From Pyronema omphalodes (taxonomy: Eukaryota > Ascomycota > Pezizomycetes > Pezizales > Pyronemataceae): DNA of 64,000 bases. This document shows, piece after piece, positions 1-9,871 of this stretch (positions within the stretch are counted from its first letter, which is position 1; every line of letters starts with the position of its first letter). The notes under the pieces are model-generated. The model did no database searches, was not told where the DNA came from, and worked only from the letters and a program-made list of their open reading frames with translations. Location of the stretch: the NCBI GenBank assembly GCA_024516155.1, contig JAJJXM010000074.1:207494-271493 (forward strand). Direction: 5' to 3'. A program made the translations under genes and the position numbers.

Positions 1-420
1 AAGAAGAGGACCAGTGTAATTGAGCAGAGAAGAGAGGAGAAGAGAGGAGAGGAGCAGAGAGGATTGAAGTAGAGAGGCGAGGAGAGTAGAGGAGAGGCGA
101 GGAGAGAAGAGGAGCGGCGAGGAGAGAAGAGGAGAGAAGAGGAGAGAAGAGGAGAGAAAAGGAGAGAAGAGGAGAGGCGAGGAGAGAAGAGGAGAGGCGA
201 GGAAGAAGAGGAGAGGCGAGGAGAGAAGAGGAGAGGCGAGGAGAGAAGAGGAGAGGCGAGGAGAGAAGAGGAGAGGCGAGGAGAGAAGAGGAGAGGCGAG
301 GAGAGAAGAGGAGAGGCGAGGAGAGAAGAGGAGAGGCGAGGAGAGAAGAGGAGAGGCGAAGAGAGAAGAGGAGAGTTAAGGAGAGCATAGGAAGGCAGAG
401 GAGAGCAGAAGAGAGCAAAG
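1..420. repeat. GA-rich minisatellite, 20-bp period
   Basis: Almost pure purine on the plus strand. From about 170 to 370 it is a near-perfect tandem array of a 20-bp unit (GAGGCGAGGAGAGAAGAGGA); outside that it degenerates into irregular GAGAG runs. No coding frame is credible here. It lies just beyond the broken end of the NLR fragment at 673-1080. Confidence 0.9.
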
Positions 421-672
421 AGAGGGTACGAACAACGAAGTGAGAGGGTAGAGTGAGAGTGCCGGGAGGGAAAAGAGCAAACAGGGCTCCAAAATGTAAC
501 GACGAGAATGAAAACCAGCAGAAGGAAGAGAGGTGGCAACAGGCCCAAGAAATGAAGTACGCTCTGGGGCGGATCCCAGCGAGACTCCAAGGTAACAGCT
601 GGAGCCTCGAAATGTAAATAGACTGTAGCATACGTCATAACCTTAAGGTTGGGAACGTTCAAGAAAATCAAA

Positions 673-1080
673 TCAAATCAAAATCGAGAACTGAAAAATA
701 TGCGTAAAACGCTGTAGTGCAAATATCGTCTGCTGAACATCGTCCTTCTTGAGCGGCCACCCCATCCGTTTGGCCCATTCTTGCAACTTCCCCTTAGAGA
801 AGGCTTTCGAAAGATCTGCAAGTTTACCATCAAGTGCCTTCAGTTGGTAGCCACAAGATTCCACTGCATTGAAAAGTACACAGTCTCCATGAAGATCATC
901 CTTCACGAACTGCGCAAAATTCTCAAGGACCTGGCTCAATGCTTTGACTTCCAGATAAAGGCTCTTTACTTCGCTGGGGGCTGATCGAACACTATCGACG
1001 TAGGCTTTGAGTGTCGTAGCAATCTGACCGGTGAGACTGAGAAAGCCAGCAACGGCCGCCGTGATGCTGAGCGGATCCAT
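673..1080 (-). pseudogene. Orphan 5' exon of an NLR gene (STAND N-terminal domain only)
   Basis: Starting at the ATG at 1080, the minus strand encodes about 135 residues beginning MDPLSITAAVAGFLSLTGQI, the hallmark of the fungal N-terminal domain of STAND proteins (a helical domain fused to NACHT NTPases). It aligns along its whole length with exon 1 of the NLR at 9872, including the shared WPLKKD and QRF..IFQ segments near the end. Similarity stops where exon 1 of the intact gene reaches its first splice donor. The frame then runs into a stop in a GATTTT-rich stretch, and no NACHT or ankyrin exon follows before the GA minisatellite. The longer upstream frame to 1266 looks non-coding, so MDPLS is taken as the start. 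Most likely a truncated duplicate. A short single-domain protein is possible, since isolated STAND N-terminal domains do occur in fungi. Confidence 0.7.
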
Positions 1081-1949
1081 AACGCCTCGACAGTGCCGGC
1101 AATGTGACCAGCCGGAACACCGTAGATGAAGAATACTGATATAAATGATCAACAATGGTCGTTGGTAACGACGGAGAGAGTGAGATGGTAGACCCAAAAA
1201 AGCGGGCGCTACCCCGCATGAACGAAATTCCCAATCCCTGCTGAGGCTCTGCATATACTTATGCAAGTCATGTACGACGGTGTTGGCATATATACGTATC
1301 GAACACCTTCTCGATGCAACAACATACGTGACAACCCCAAAATTTTATCAATTCCACAATAACAAATACACAGGCATATTCCAACTTGACCCTGGATATC
1401 TTTAGATACTCGCTTCTAAATGAAGCATCCCATTTTTCTCTTCTATTTGTGTTGTCAATTCGAGTAGCGTACGAGCTGTTTGGTATCGTTCATATATCTT
1501 GGTGGCCTTCCTTGAAACTCCGAACCCAACGACCACCAAGAAAATGGGAAATAGTGCCGTCTGGATCAAAAGACAAAGAGGATGTAATGAATGGTAGCAG
1601 GTGCAAATCACGCAAAATGCCCGATCATGAGGAGCAGTAGCCGGTGAAGGAAACGGGTTTTTTTTCGCAGTGGGTTAGGGTTTGCCTCGAGTATGGTCTC
1701 CAACTCGACCGGTTTCGGTACACCGTCAGTGGTGGTCCGTGTACCCTTAAAGTTTCCTTTCAGTACATGATCGTATTCAACAACCGGTGTTTACCCGAGT
1801 ACGTGTTGGATGTATGAAATCTGTATCTCGGAATAAGAAAGGTAAAGAGTACTTCCTGCAGCCACGGGTTGTACTCTTGTCTTCATATTCGTAGAATGGC
1901 TGGTGTTGCTATATATAGAATATATACATGTACTGGCATGGGGAACTTT
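1081..1949. other. Non-coding stretch
   Basis: No recognisable gene. Short open frames on both strands lack composition or motifs suggesting coding. There is a T-run near 1660. Confidence 0.6.
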
Positions 1950-2130
1950 CCAAGTGTCTATGGGGGGTAATAGAACAACGTCAGCATCACTTCTGCGAGA
2001 GCAATACAAAATCTGAACAAATAAGGGAGTACGTACCCCCTGACAATCCCAGCGCTCCATTCACCTTCTATAGAAAATAGTTTTGCGTAGGAAAATCGGC
2101 ACTCCCCTCCATTTCTATGGAGCTACGAAA
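1950..2130. mobile_element. Diverged copy of the 226-bp MITE at 5149, inverted
   Basis: Read on the plus strand it aligns with the reverse complement of 5149-5374. Shared blocks in order are AGCAATA(G/C)AAAATC, a GGGGGTAC-like centre followed by a C-run, and TTCTATAGAAAATA, then CTCCC and CTAT(A/G)GAG near the end. The ends are too diverged to fix to the base. The copy supports the view that the better-preserved element is a repeat family. Confidence 0.45.
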
Positions 2131-2389
2131 CGTTCAGAAATGATTGATACTTTTTTCATGTATGATGTATGCGAGTCTCCTGCTCTAGGCGTTTGTGCGC
2201 TCATTCAACTACTAGATACCAAGAGACCTGTCTACAATGAAGCAATAGAGATCTTTGTCAATTATGGCTAACATTGGTGGCCATGGGGATATTTTTCTAT
2301 TACTCTTGCTTGTGATACTTCATGTATGCAAACGAAAGAAACCTATACCAGCTTCTGCGTTCTACACATACATCTGCATTCCATATACG

Positions 2390-2470
2390 GTACCGTGACA
2401 AAAGTGACCGTCACTTTTCTGTGCTAAGCGCCGCGCGGGGTGACGGTCACTTTTGTCCAGCACCTCGTAC
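2390..2470. mobile_element. Short palindromic MITE, copy 1
   Basis: Inverted repeat of about 81 bp. The left arm carries GACAAAAGTGACCGTCAC, and the right arm ends GTGACGGTCACTTTTGTC followed by CAGCACCTCGTAC. The central loop (TGTGCTAAGCGCCG...) matches the element at 4763 except for a few bases. The outer left arm is eroded compared with copy 2. Length and arms fit a Tc1/mariner-type MITE, but the superfamily is inferred. Confidence 0.7.
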
Positions 2471-2889
2471 AGTACAAAAAAGTTCCATTACATCCCCAAA
2501 CTCCCAACATCAGCTATTAACGTGACCAAAATACTCCCTCTTATAATTTTTCAACCCCCGATACTCGGTTGAAAAAAATCTGTTTGCCTTTTGAATCTTC
2601 CTGCATATACTTCCTGCAGCATTCTATGCCATCCCATCCCTCTGCATGTCCCTTCCTCCATTTCCATCCTCGCGGTTTACACATCCTCTTCGCAACCACC
2701 ACCAGCAGCTACCACGAATATCCAGCATACACTCCTCCGACCTACGTACCTGCAGAGTATTCAACACTCTTCAGCCTACACATAAGAACGTCGCACAAAC
2801 ACCACAACGACATCCCACAACCACCACAACCACCACATCCTACAATCACCACAGACCTCGTCCAAGCACCCGCCACACTCGATTGGAGA

Positions 2890-3093
2890 ATGTGCACCAA
2901 AACCGCGCACCTAATGCTCTGTGGCCACTACGAGTACCGTATGAACCTCGACTACCCCTGCCGTATCCGTGGAGCATCGAGAACAAAGGAATGTGAGAAT
3001 TCTACGATTCTTAGAAAAGTTGGCATTACTCGAGAGTGGTTTCATTGCCATGCTTGTAGATGCAGGATTATTGGACCGCCACCGTTTCCTTGA
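2890..3093 (+). CDS. Small Cys/His-rich hypothetical protein
   Basis: A 67-residue frame starting MCTKTAHLMLCGHYEYRM and ending CHACRCRIIGPPPFP. It has seven cysteines and three histidines in CGH, C..K.C and CHAC contexts, so metal binding is plausible. Short fungal proteins opening MCxxT..y.CGH with scattered Cys are common, but the role is unknown. The ATG at 2890 was chosen because the upstream in-frame sequence is Pro/His-rich low complexity. A run of 19 G begins six bases after the stop. No intron is needed. Could also be a chance frame. Confidence 0.4.
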   Translation: MCTKTAHLMLCGHYEYRMNLDYPCRIRGASRTKECENSTILRKVGITREWFHCHACRCRIIGPPPFP

Positions 3094-4762
3094 GAGAAGG
3101 GGGGGGGGGGGGGGGGGTTGGAGCGGGGGAATGCCGGGAATACAAATGTGGGACCTTCTAGGGTTCAATTTGGGTTGATTTGATGTTGGTTCATTTTGTT
3201 GATGGAAGTGGTCAGAATCTGATTGTTGGTTGATTGTTGGTGTGTTTGATGGAATGTTTATTTGTTTGCACTGCCGAAAATACGGTTCAAAACGTGATGA
3301 GAATTCATTTTCTTGACCGCTCCTGTGATATCTCATAACCATATACTGTGTTTTCTCAAGAAACCTCATCTTGCGCCCAGGTGCTACCAAAGATGCGCTT
3401 TTGGTGTTGAGGCCAAGCAGCGTACTCCCCCCTCCCTCCTCCCCCCTACCCCAACCCCGGCGCTGGGATCACATGTAATCACTCACACCGCATCTCTCTC
3501 TCCCCCTCTGTCTTTTTTTCTTCTTTTTTTTATTCATTTTTTATAATGAGAATGGTTTGCTTATCAGTATAAACGCCCCTCAGGTACTGAAATACTGTGA
3601 TAGACAGTTTAGCCTATGTGTAGAATTCTTATGCCGCATATTTTGCTACTCTAAACACTCAATTGGGGTCATACAACTGAAATACAATGGTGCTGTATAT
3701 CCTAGCGCCATCTGTGAGTAAACCTAGTACTCAAACATCTCATCGCTACAGAGCTTCACTTGACAGTCATCATGCATGAGGGTTGTGTGCCGTAATGTTT
3801 TCTAGCTCTGAGTAATAGATATCATAGTGAGACATGCAACCACTCAGGTTCCTTCTGTAAAAAATGGGAATTAGTCGAGAAATGTACAGTCTTTTCCACG
3901 TTTCCGGATTCCAATGTAACAACAAAATGCCGCTTGATCAGAAACTAAAATGTACATTCAGAAATGAGAAAGGTCTCATGAAGTATGAATGAGCGACTTT
4001 AAATCACCGGAAGCACTCCATTCGGTGGAATCCCCTGTATAGTGACGACTTATTAATGCTATTACGATCATCTACTGAGTTAATGATGTACTCGACAGCA
4101 AGCTGTAACGCTTTGATTGACAGTACTAGCTGCAAGTATTGCGCATTGTATATAAGACGCTTCAGCCTTTACCTATGTGGGAATTGAAAGGACGGAACCT
4201 AGCTTCTAATATATTATATAGGTGCCTGAATAGTTCGTGATATGTGTTTCGGGTGGAAGTGTTCCCCAGTAGCGTCAGCTCGAGTGATGTATAAAAGAAC
4301 TGTATAAAACGTGATGCATCAATTGCAATGATTAAATGAGTAATGTCAGAAAGCCGATACTAATACAAGAAACCTCTTGATATATCATTTCTATGTTTCT
4401 CGAAGTGACAGTGGTATTTTAACCGTGGTCAATCCAGCACACGCTGAAGAAATAAACCCGACAACATAACAAAGTTCAAATCAACTGCAGGTAATAAGAC
4501 TATTGATTCCCAGACCCTAAGTAGAAGCCATCACAGTATAATTTCCTTGTTACGTTTCTTTAATAATACTGACCGAGCCGACATCTGGTTCCAAAAAAAG
4601 AAGAAAAAGAAAACTTAACACACCAAGTTGGCAATTCCAAATTTTCAACAAATACACTCCACACCATCAAATAAACCCCATTTCTAGTATCTCATTTCAT
4701 TTCCGCAAATATAAGAACCAAAGCACAAAAGAAAAGTTACAATTTCCACATATTATATACCC
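3094..4762. other. Gene-free stretch with G19 homopolymer
   Basis: Begins with 19 consecutive G (3099-3117). The remainder is AT-rich and holds no coding frame of note on either strand. Confidence 0.6.
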
Positions 4763-4849
4763 GTACGAGGTTCTGGACAAAAGTGACCGTCACTTTTCTG
4801 TGCTAAGCGCCGGGCGGGGTGACGATGACTTTTGTCCAGAACCTCGTAC
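4763..4849. mobile_element. Short palindromic MITE, copy 2
   Basis: Element of 87 bp with long inverted arms. The left arm opens GTACGAGGTTCTGGACAAAA and the right arm ends TTTTGTCCAGAACCTCGTAC, its exact complement. The loop TGTGCTAAGCGCCGGGCGG is shared with the copy at 2390. Each end sits at a TA dinucleotide, which would fit a TA target duplication. Too short to encode anything. Confidence 0.75.
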
Positions 4850-5148
4850 ACCCACTTCATTTCTTCTAAGAAAACCGTCAAATCAAAACCGTACCCAGAA
4901 TCAACCTTGCCGCAGCAAATAAAATCAGCTCCATATTCGCATCCACATCCCAATCACCACATCCGCCATATCACCATACTATCCCCCATATCGGCAGGTT
5001 TCCAACGCCACATCCCCGCATCGCCACATCCCCGTATCGCGTTAATCTCCCCCACATCGGCAGGCTTTTATACGCCACCCGCACCCGCACCATGTATGCA
5101 TAACACATGCGCCATACCCGAGATCATATCAAGATTTCGCTTATGTAT

Positions 5149-5374
5149 ATGCGTAACTGGAGGACTTCCCATCGCTCTATAGCAACGAATGGGAGAGCCT
5201 ATTTCGCCACAAAAAAATATTTTCTATAGAACGCGAATACAGCACTAGGATAGACAGGGGGGTAGGTACCCCCCTGTCTATTCGGATTTTCTATTGCTAT
5301 CGTATATATAGGTGAAGTTGGGGTTTTTCTATCCGCCCCCCTAATAGAGCGATGGGAGGTCCTCCACTACGCAT
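5149..5374. mobile_element. 226-bp MITE with internal hairpin
   Basis: Terminal inverted repeats of about 32 bp: the left end reads ATGCGTAACTGGAGGACTTC and the right end, reversed, ATGCGTAGTGGAGGACCTCC. Both continue CCATCGCTCTAT. At 5251-5280 is a second hairpin with arms TAGACAGGGGGG / CCCCCCTGTCTA around a 6-base loop. No clear target duplication was identified. A diverged inverted relative lies at about 1950-2130. Confidence 0.65.
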
Positions 5375-6091
5375 CAAAGCTGAATATCTATACTGCACTA
5401 CAAATACACCTATATACACTCATCTACACCACCTCCACATGCTAAACATTTGCTCTGTTCTGTTCTGCTCCGGTCGTGTTGGGTCGGGTTGGGTGCACTG
5501 TTTCAATCTCTAGTTTTTACATAGTGATCCGGAAATGCTAGGCGAACCATGGCGATCTGGGGTAAGTGTCTTATACATAGTGTCCCTAGTTTGAAATTGG
5601 TGCACTCGGCAAAAGAGGTGGGTGTGCGTATGCAGGTATATAAATATATATACAACCGTTAGATGACAATGCCGATCCACATATGTCAAGACAAAAAAGG
5701 GGGAGGTCTAGGCGTTCCGAGTTCGGGTGGATTACTCTTATTCCGGGTGTGAGGGAGTTGAGTAAGTAAAGTAATCATTTTAGAAAAGCACAACTCCGGG
5801 AGAACGGGATTTACAGAGAGGGACATATAGAGATAGAGAGGGAATGTAATTTTTGAAAATAAACTTGATTAGTTATTATTGATTATTATTATTCTTTCCT
5901 CGTTCTTGACATACGGTAAGTTCCAAGGGAGCATCAAAATCATCGCTCAAAACGCCGTTGAACTTTTTCAAGCATACATGCAACTACAAAGTGGGTATCT
6001 TTAAAGTATCTACAACATCGCAGCCATCCATCTCTGGATAGCAGTGACTGAAAAAATCACATCCCAAACTTAATACAATCAAGTATCAAGC
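5375..6091. other. Intergenic, 3' flank of the secreted-protein gene
   Basis: No gene seen. Holds a 3' flank rich in short AT runs. The last about 150 bases before 6092 probably include the 3' UTR of the minus-strand gene. Confidence 0.5.
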
Positions 6092-7183
6092 TTACGCCTT
6101 CTTGATCTCCCATCCACAAGTTCCCGGTCCAGCCATGGAGTCGACATCCGCAGAACCACTGGTAATGGTAACACTGGGCTTATCCTTGACACACTCCTTG
6201 CTTCTGGCGGGGTTAACAATAATCATACAAGCATCTGCGAATCTCCAGAAACCACATCCCATTCCGGACTCGGCACACTTGTTGCAGCAGTCAATGGGGG
6301 AAGAAATATCCCAATCAATGACATATGCATCCTGACCAACGGGGTGAGAGAACTTGTACTGCTCAACTGAGGTGGCAATGTCTCCCTGGCCGGTGAAGTC
6401 ACGGCACAAAGCATTACCAGTGGTCAACTTCTGACCGGCAACAAAAGTGTGGTCGGTGGCGTTACGGCGAGTGAGAGAAGGGGAGGACTGCTCCTCAAGC
6501 TCGGGCTGAGACTGGGGCTCGACAGCAGCGGACATGGTTCCCTCGTCGGAGGAGGCAGAACCGGATCCGGAGGAGGGAGTAGGAGTGACGGTTGTGGTGA
6601 CAGTGACGACTGTGGGGACGGTAACAGTGGTAGTAGCAACACCTTGCGTAATGGTCTTCGCAGGACGGGTCAAGGTGCTGGTCACGGTGGTGACGGAGGA
6701 ACGCTCCTTGACGAGGGTGCGACAGGCCTCGCGGATGAGTCCTTCAGCGAATTCCTTAAGGTAGTCGGGGCGCTCAGGGTGCTCAAGAACCGTCGCATAA
6801 TCGTCGTCGTCTTCCATACCAGTAATATTGGCGTCCAAGGGGTCCCATTCGCGGCGGCGGAGCTTGGGAGCGGCGGTGATAGTGGCAGTGACAGTTGAAG
6901 TCGAGGGGATCTCAATGGTGCGGGTGGAACGGTTGACGGTGGTGGTGGGGCCGTCGATGAGGGAGGTCTTGATGCGGGTGCGGATTACAGGGGGAAGGTA
7001 GTTGCGGCACCAGCGCTCATCATCGTTATCCCAAATTAACTGAGCAACTTTGTCAACTGGAGGAGAGTATTAGTTATCTGCTTCTTCAAAATGTGTAAAC
7101 GGACACGAACCATCATCAAGTTGGGAGGTCGCGGCTGCAAAACCGGAAATAGCGAGCGTTGATAGTAGGTAGATGAAACGCAT
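6092..7183 (-). CDS. Secreted Thr/Ser-rich protein with Cys-rich C-terminus
   Basis: Two exons, complement(7111..7183) and complement(6092..7056), joined across a 54-bp intron (donor GTTCGT, acceptor CTCCAG, phase 1), giving 345 residues. The N-terminus MRFIYLLSTLAISGFAAA is a typical signal peptide. A middle region (about residues 115-190) is full of TVT/TTT repeats and acidic stretches, as in O-glycosylated wall or secreted proteins. The last about 100 residues hold paired cysteines (CCNKCAESGMGCGFWRF...C) reminiscent of PAN/apple-like domains in fungal extracellular proteins. That assignment is tentative. An Arg-rich LRRRE segment near residue 105 could be a Kex2-like processing site. No GPI-anchor tail is evident. 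Probably extracellular; substrate unknown. Confidence 0.7.
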
Positions 7184-9871
7184 ATTGATTGAAGAGCGTT
7201 AAAAGAGTGTGTATATCCGTAAAAGAGTGTATATGATAATGTGGCTGAGTTGATGGGGTGAAGCACCTGAACAGCGAAACTCGGGATGTGGCTGGCTACT
7301 TATTTCATGGACATGGCGGACTGAGCGTTTTGGCGAATGCTTGTTTGTTCTCGGACATTGAGGGGAGGTTCGAGAATAGTAGAGAATTGGGGTGGTGGAG
7401 TCTTTGGATAGTTGAGGTTGTTTGTTCCGGCGTCCATCATGGGGATGGAGTGTTTGGGGTGAGTCCCCGAGCGAGCCGGCGCGCCTAGTTCAAGACTCCT
7501 CAGTCTCTTGGAGGAGGCCCAAACTTTGATTACTCGCGTCAGCCAACTTGGCGCGAACGCCGTGCTGTTGCGTGCGCATCCATCTGGTACCAGGTTTCCA
7601 ATGAGCAGTAACTGAAAATATGTGCCGAAATATAGAAACTTCTTTAATACTCGTGAGTTTTTAATCAGCATGGGTTTGCAGAGGCTGGATGCATGTATAC
7701 AGCCCCCGTATTTCACCTGACATTCTCCCCAGAAGACAAGGGGTAAGGTCTGTGCTACCCATCCAGCAAGCTCGGATCTCTCATGGCACCGGCCCGGTGT
7801 TGAGAGGTCTCAGTAAGATTATGGGATGCCAGAAACGTGTGGTGATCACCCGTGAACACGCGCAGAACGCACAGAGGGACGCGTCGGGTACCTGGTTAGC
7901 GTAACGTCTCGGTGGATCCCGAAAATAGGAGCACACGTGTGGGATGACATTGTAGCATCGACAGGACCAGATCGACAGTGTAGAAGAAGTGATTATCGTT
8001 GATGAAGAGAAGCTGTCAAGAACTTGGCTCAGGACGATTGCGCAATGGAAACGCTGAAGTTTGTGGCGATGGCGAAAGGAGGTGGAGGTCCCTTTCACTT
8101 GGCAGGGATTTGTGCGCTATTTCTGAATTAGGTATTTCAGGGCTGATCTGGTAAGTGGGGCCGGCGCCAATCGCGTGTCCGCCCGCCATCCGCTAAAGTC
8201 GCTGCAAGCAGAGCGTCACTTTCCATCTTTACTATCTAATCTAATCTGATTAATCAGTTCTCGCTTCCTCCCCGCGTCTGAACCTGAAGTTACGACTGCA
8301 CCCACGTGCACGCCTCGAGTTTTTCAACTCTGTCATATTCAAGCTTATAGTTCTTTTTTAAGCCAATAAGTATTTATATCTCGTTCGAATCATAGCAGAA
8401 TGTACTGACATCTTACGATTAGCAATCTCCACAATCCGAGCGCGCCGTAGATCGATAAAAAATCGCCGGCACTGATCTCCGCGACGAAATGCGAACTGTC
8501 CCTGCCCACCATTCTAGACTGACCGGTGATATGCTTGTAACTCACACTATCCATTGCATTGGAGATCGTTGACTGTCCGTATGAGACAGAGAACGAAGCT
8601 AAACGCTGAGATTGAGTCATCTTGGTAAGTACTCTATTCTACCACCGCTTTATTAGGCATCAAATCGTATCTCGTTAGGTGTTCCTTCAAGTATAAGGGC
8701 TAGAATGATACAATGAATGTTTTGAAGTTACCGTGAGGTTCTCGGCTACCTCAATCTAGTTTGTATGAGAGTGATATGGCATGGTTCGCCAGCTTGCTAG
8801 CACTGAGGTTCGGTCTTTTTTACTCAGCTCGCCAGGTCTACCACCTTAAACAGAACGCATTCAACACTTCATTAATAATATTGGTTATCATTATTGGTAT
8901 TTCAAATTCCTCATGCTTTGTTATTAAACGGTAATGTTTTGCGCATTGAATTCTTTTACTGTGCTCATTCTTCTAATAACCATCCGCACAGTCTATTCAA
9001 TATCGCTTTTCCACATTCTTTCGAATGAATTTCATCTCTAATACACCGCTTTACCGAGACAAGAGGCGAATGTTCCGAAATTCCTGGAACATGTATAGTC
9101 CCTAAGTCTGGGGGACTGCAACCCAACGATAACCCATGAAATTTGACGCCGGCTTTTCACCAAAATTGATGAAAGCGCGCATCTAGTAGAAAGAGACCCT
9201 CCACTTGCTGGACTGTACGATTTTCTACCGTAATAACGCAAGACTATTGCCATATCTAGCAAAAGAATTCGTCACTACCTTATAACTTTCAAAACATTCG
9301 TAGCTCGACTACTAAGTTGATCCAGAATGCAGTGCCGCTAAGCTCTATAAAGCATTAATAATGGTAATTATGGTTAAAAGGCAACCAAGCGAAAGTATAT
9401 ACTGGCAGGGGTGTGCTTTTTTTCTATGGCCGTGTGGATGGCTTGGCTCTGTCTGTCATATTCCATGCACGTGAATGGTTTCTTCCAGAGATTGAATATG
9501 AAAGATTGAATATGATCACCATTCTCCACCTCCACAGCGTTCATTTTTCAACGGAAATGACAACGTTTGTCTCTGTACGACATGAGGTTTTTCCTAGCTC
9601 CTTGTTGTCGTGAAACTGACGGATATGGGACTTGTCACACAACAGTACACTGCTTTGTCGACATTGTTTCACACGACATGCATAAACCACAGAGCCTCAC
9701 CGGAGATCAGCAACGTGGACATGCGGGGTTGCGCCCGCTCTTTAAGGTCTAACATCGCGCCATTTCTTTGGTTACCGGACGACTACCATCGTCTTCCGCT
9801 GCAATATCGATATTCTTGATATCCACGGTGTTTCTTGTCTACCGCTGCACCCGAACTGTCGACGATTTGTT
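7184..9871. other. Intergenic region, 2.7 kb
   Basis: Lies between the secreted-protein gene and the NLR. The longest suggestive frame is complement(8390..8620), 76 residues beginning MTQSQRLASFSVSYG. It has no recognised domain and could be a first exon or noise. The final about 100 bases upstream of 9872 are the presumed NLR promoter. No obvious TATA element was found. Confidence 0.5.

Noticed and set aside
6449..6898. 149-residue Gly/Ser-rich plus-strand frame
   Set aside because: Antisense of the Thr/Ser-rich part of the secreted-protein gene.
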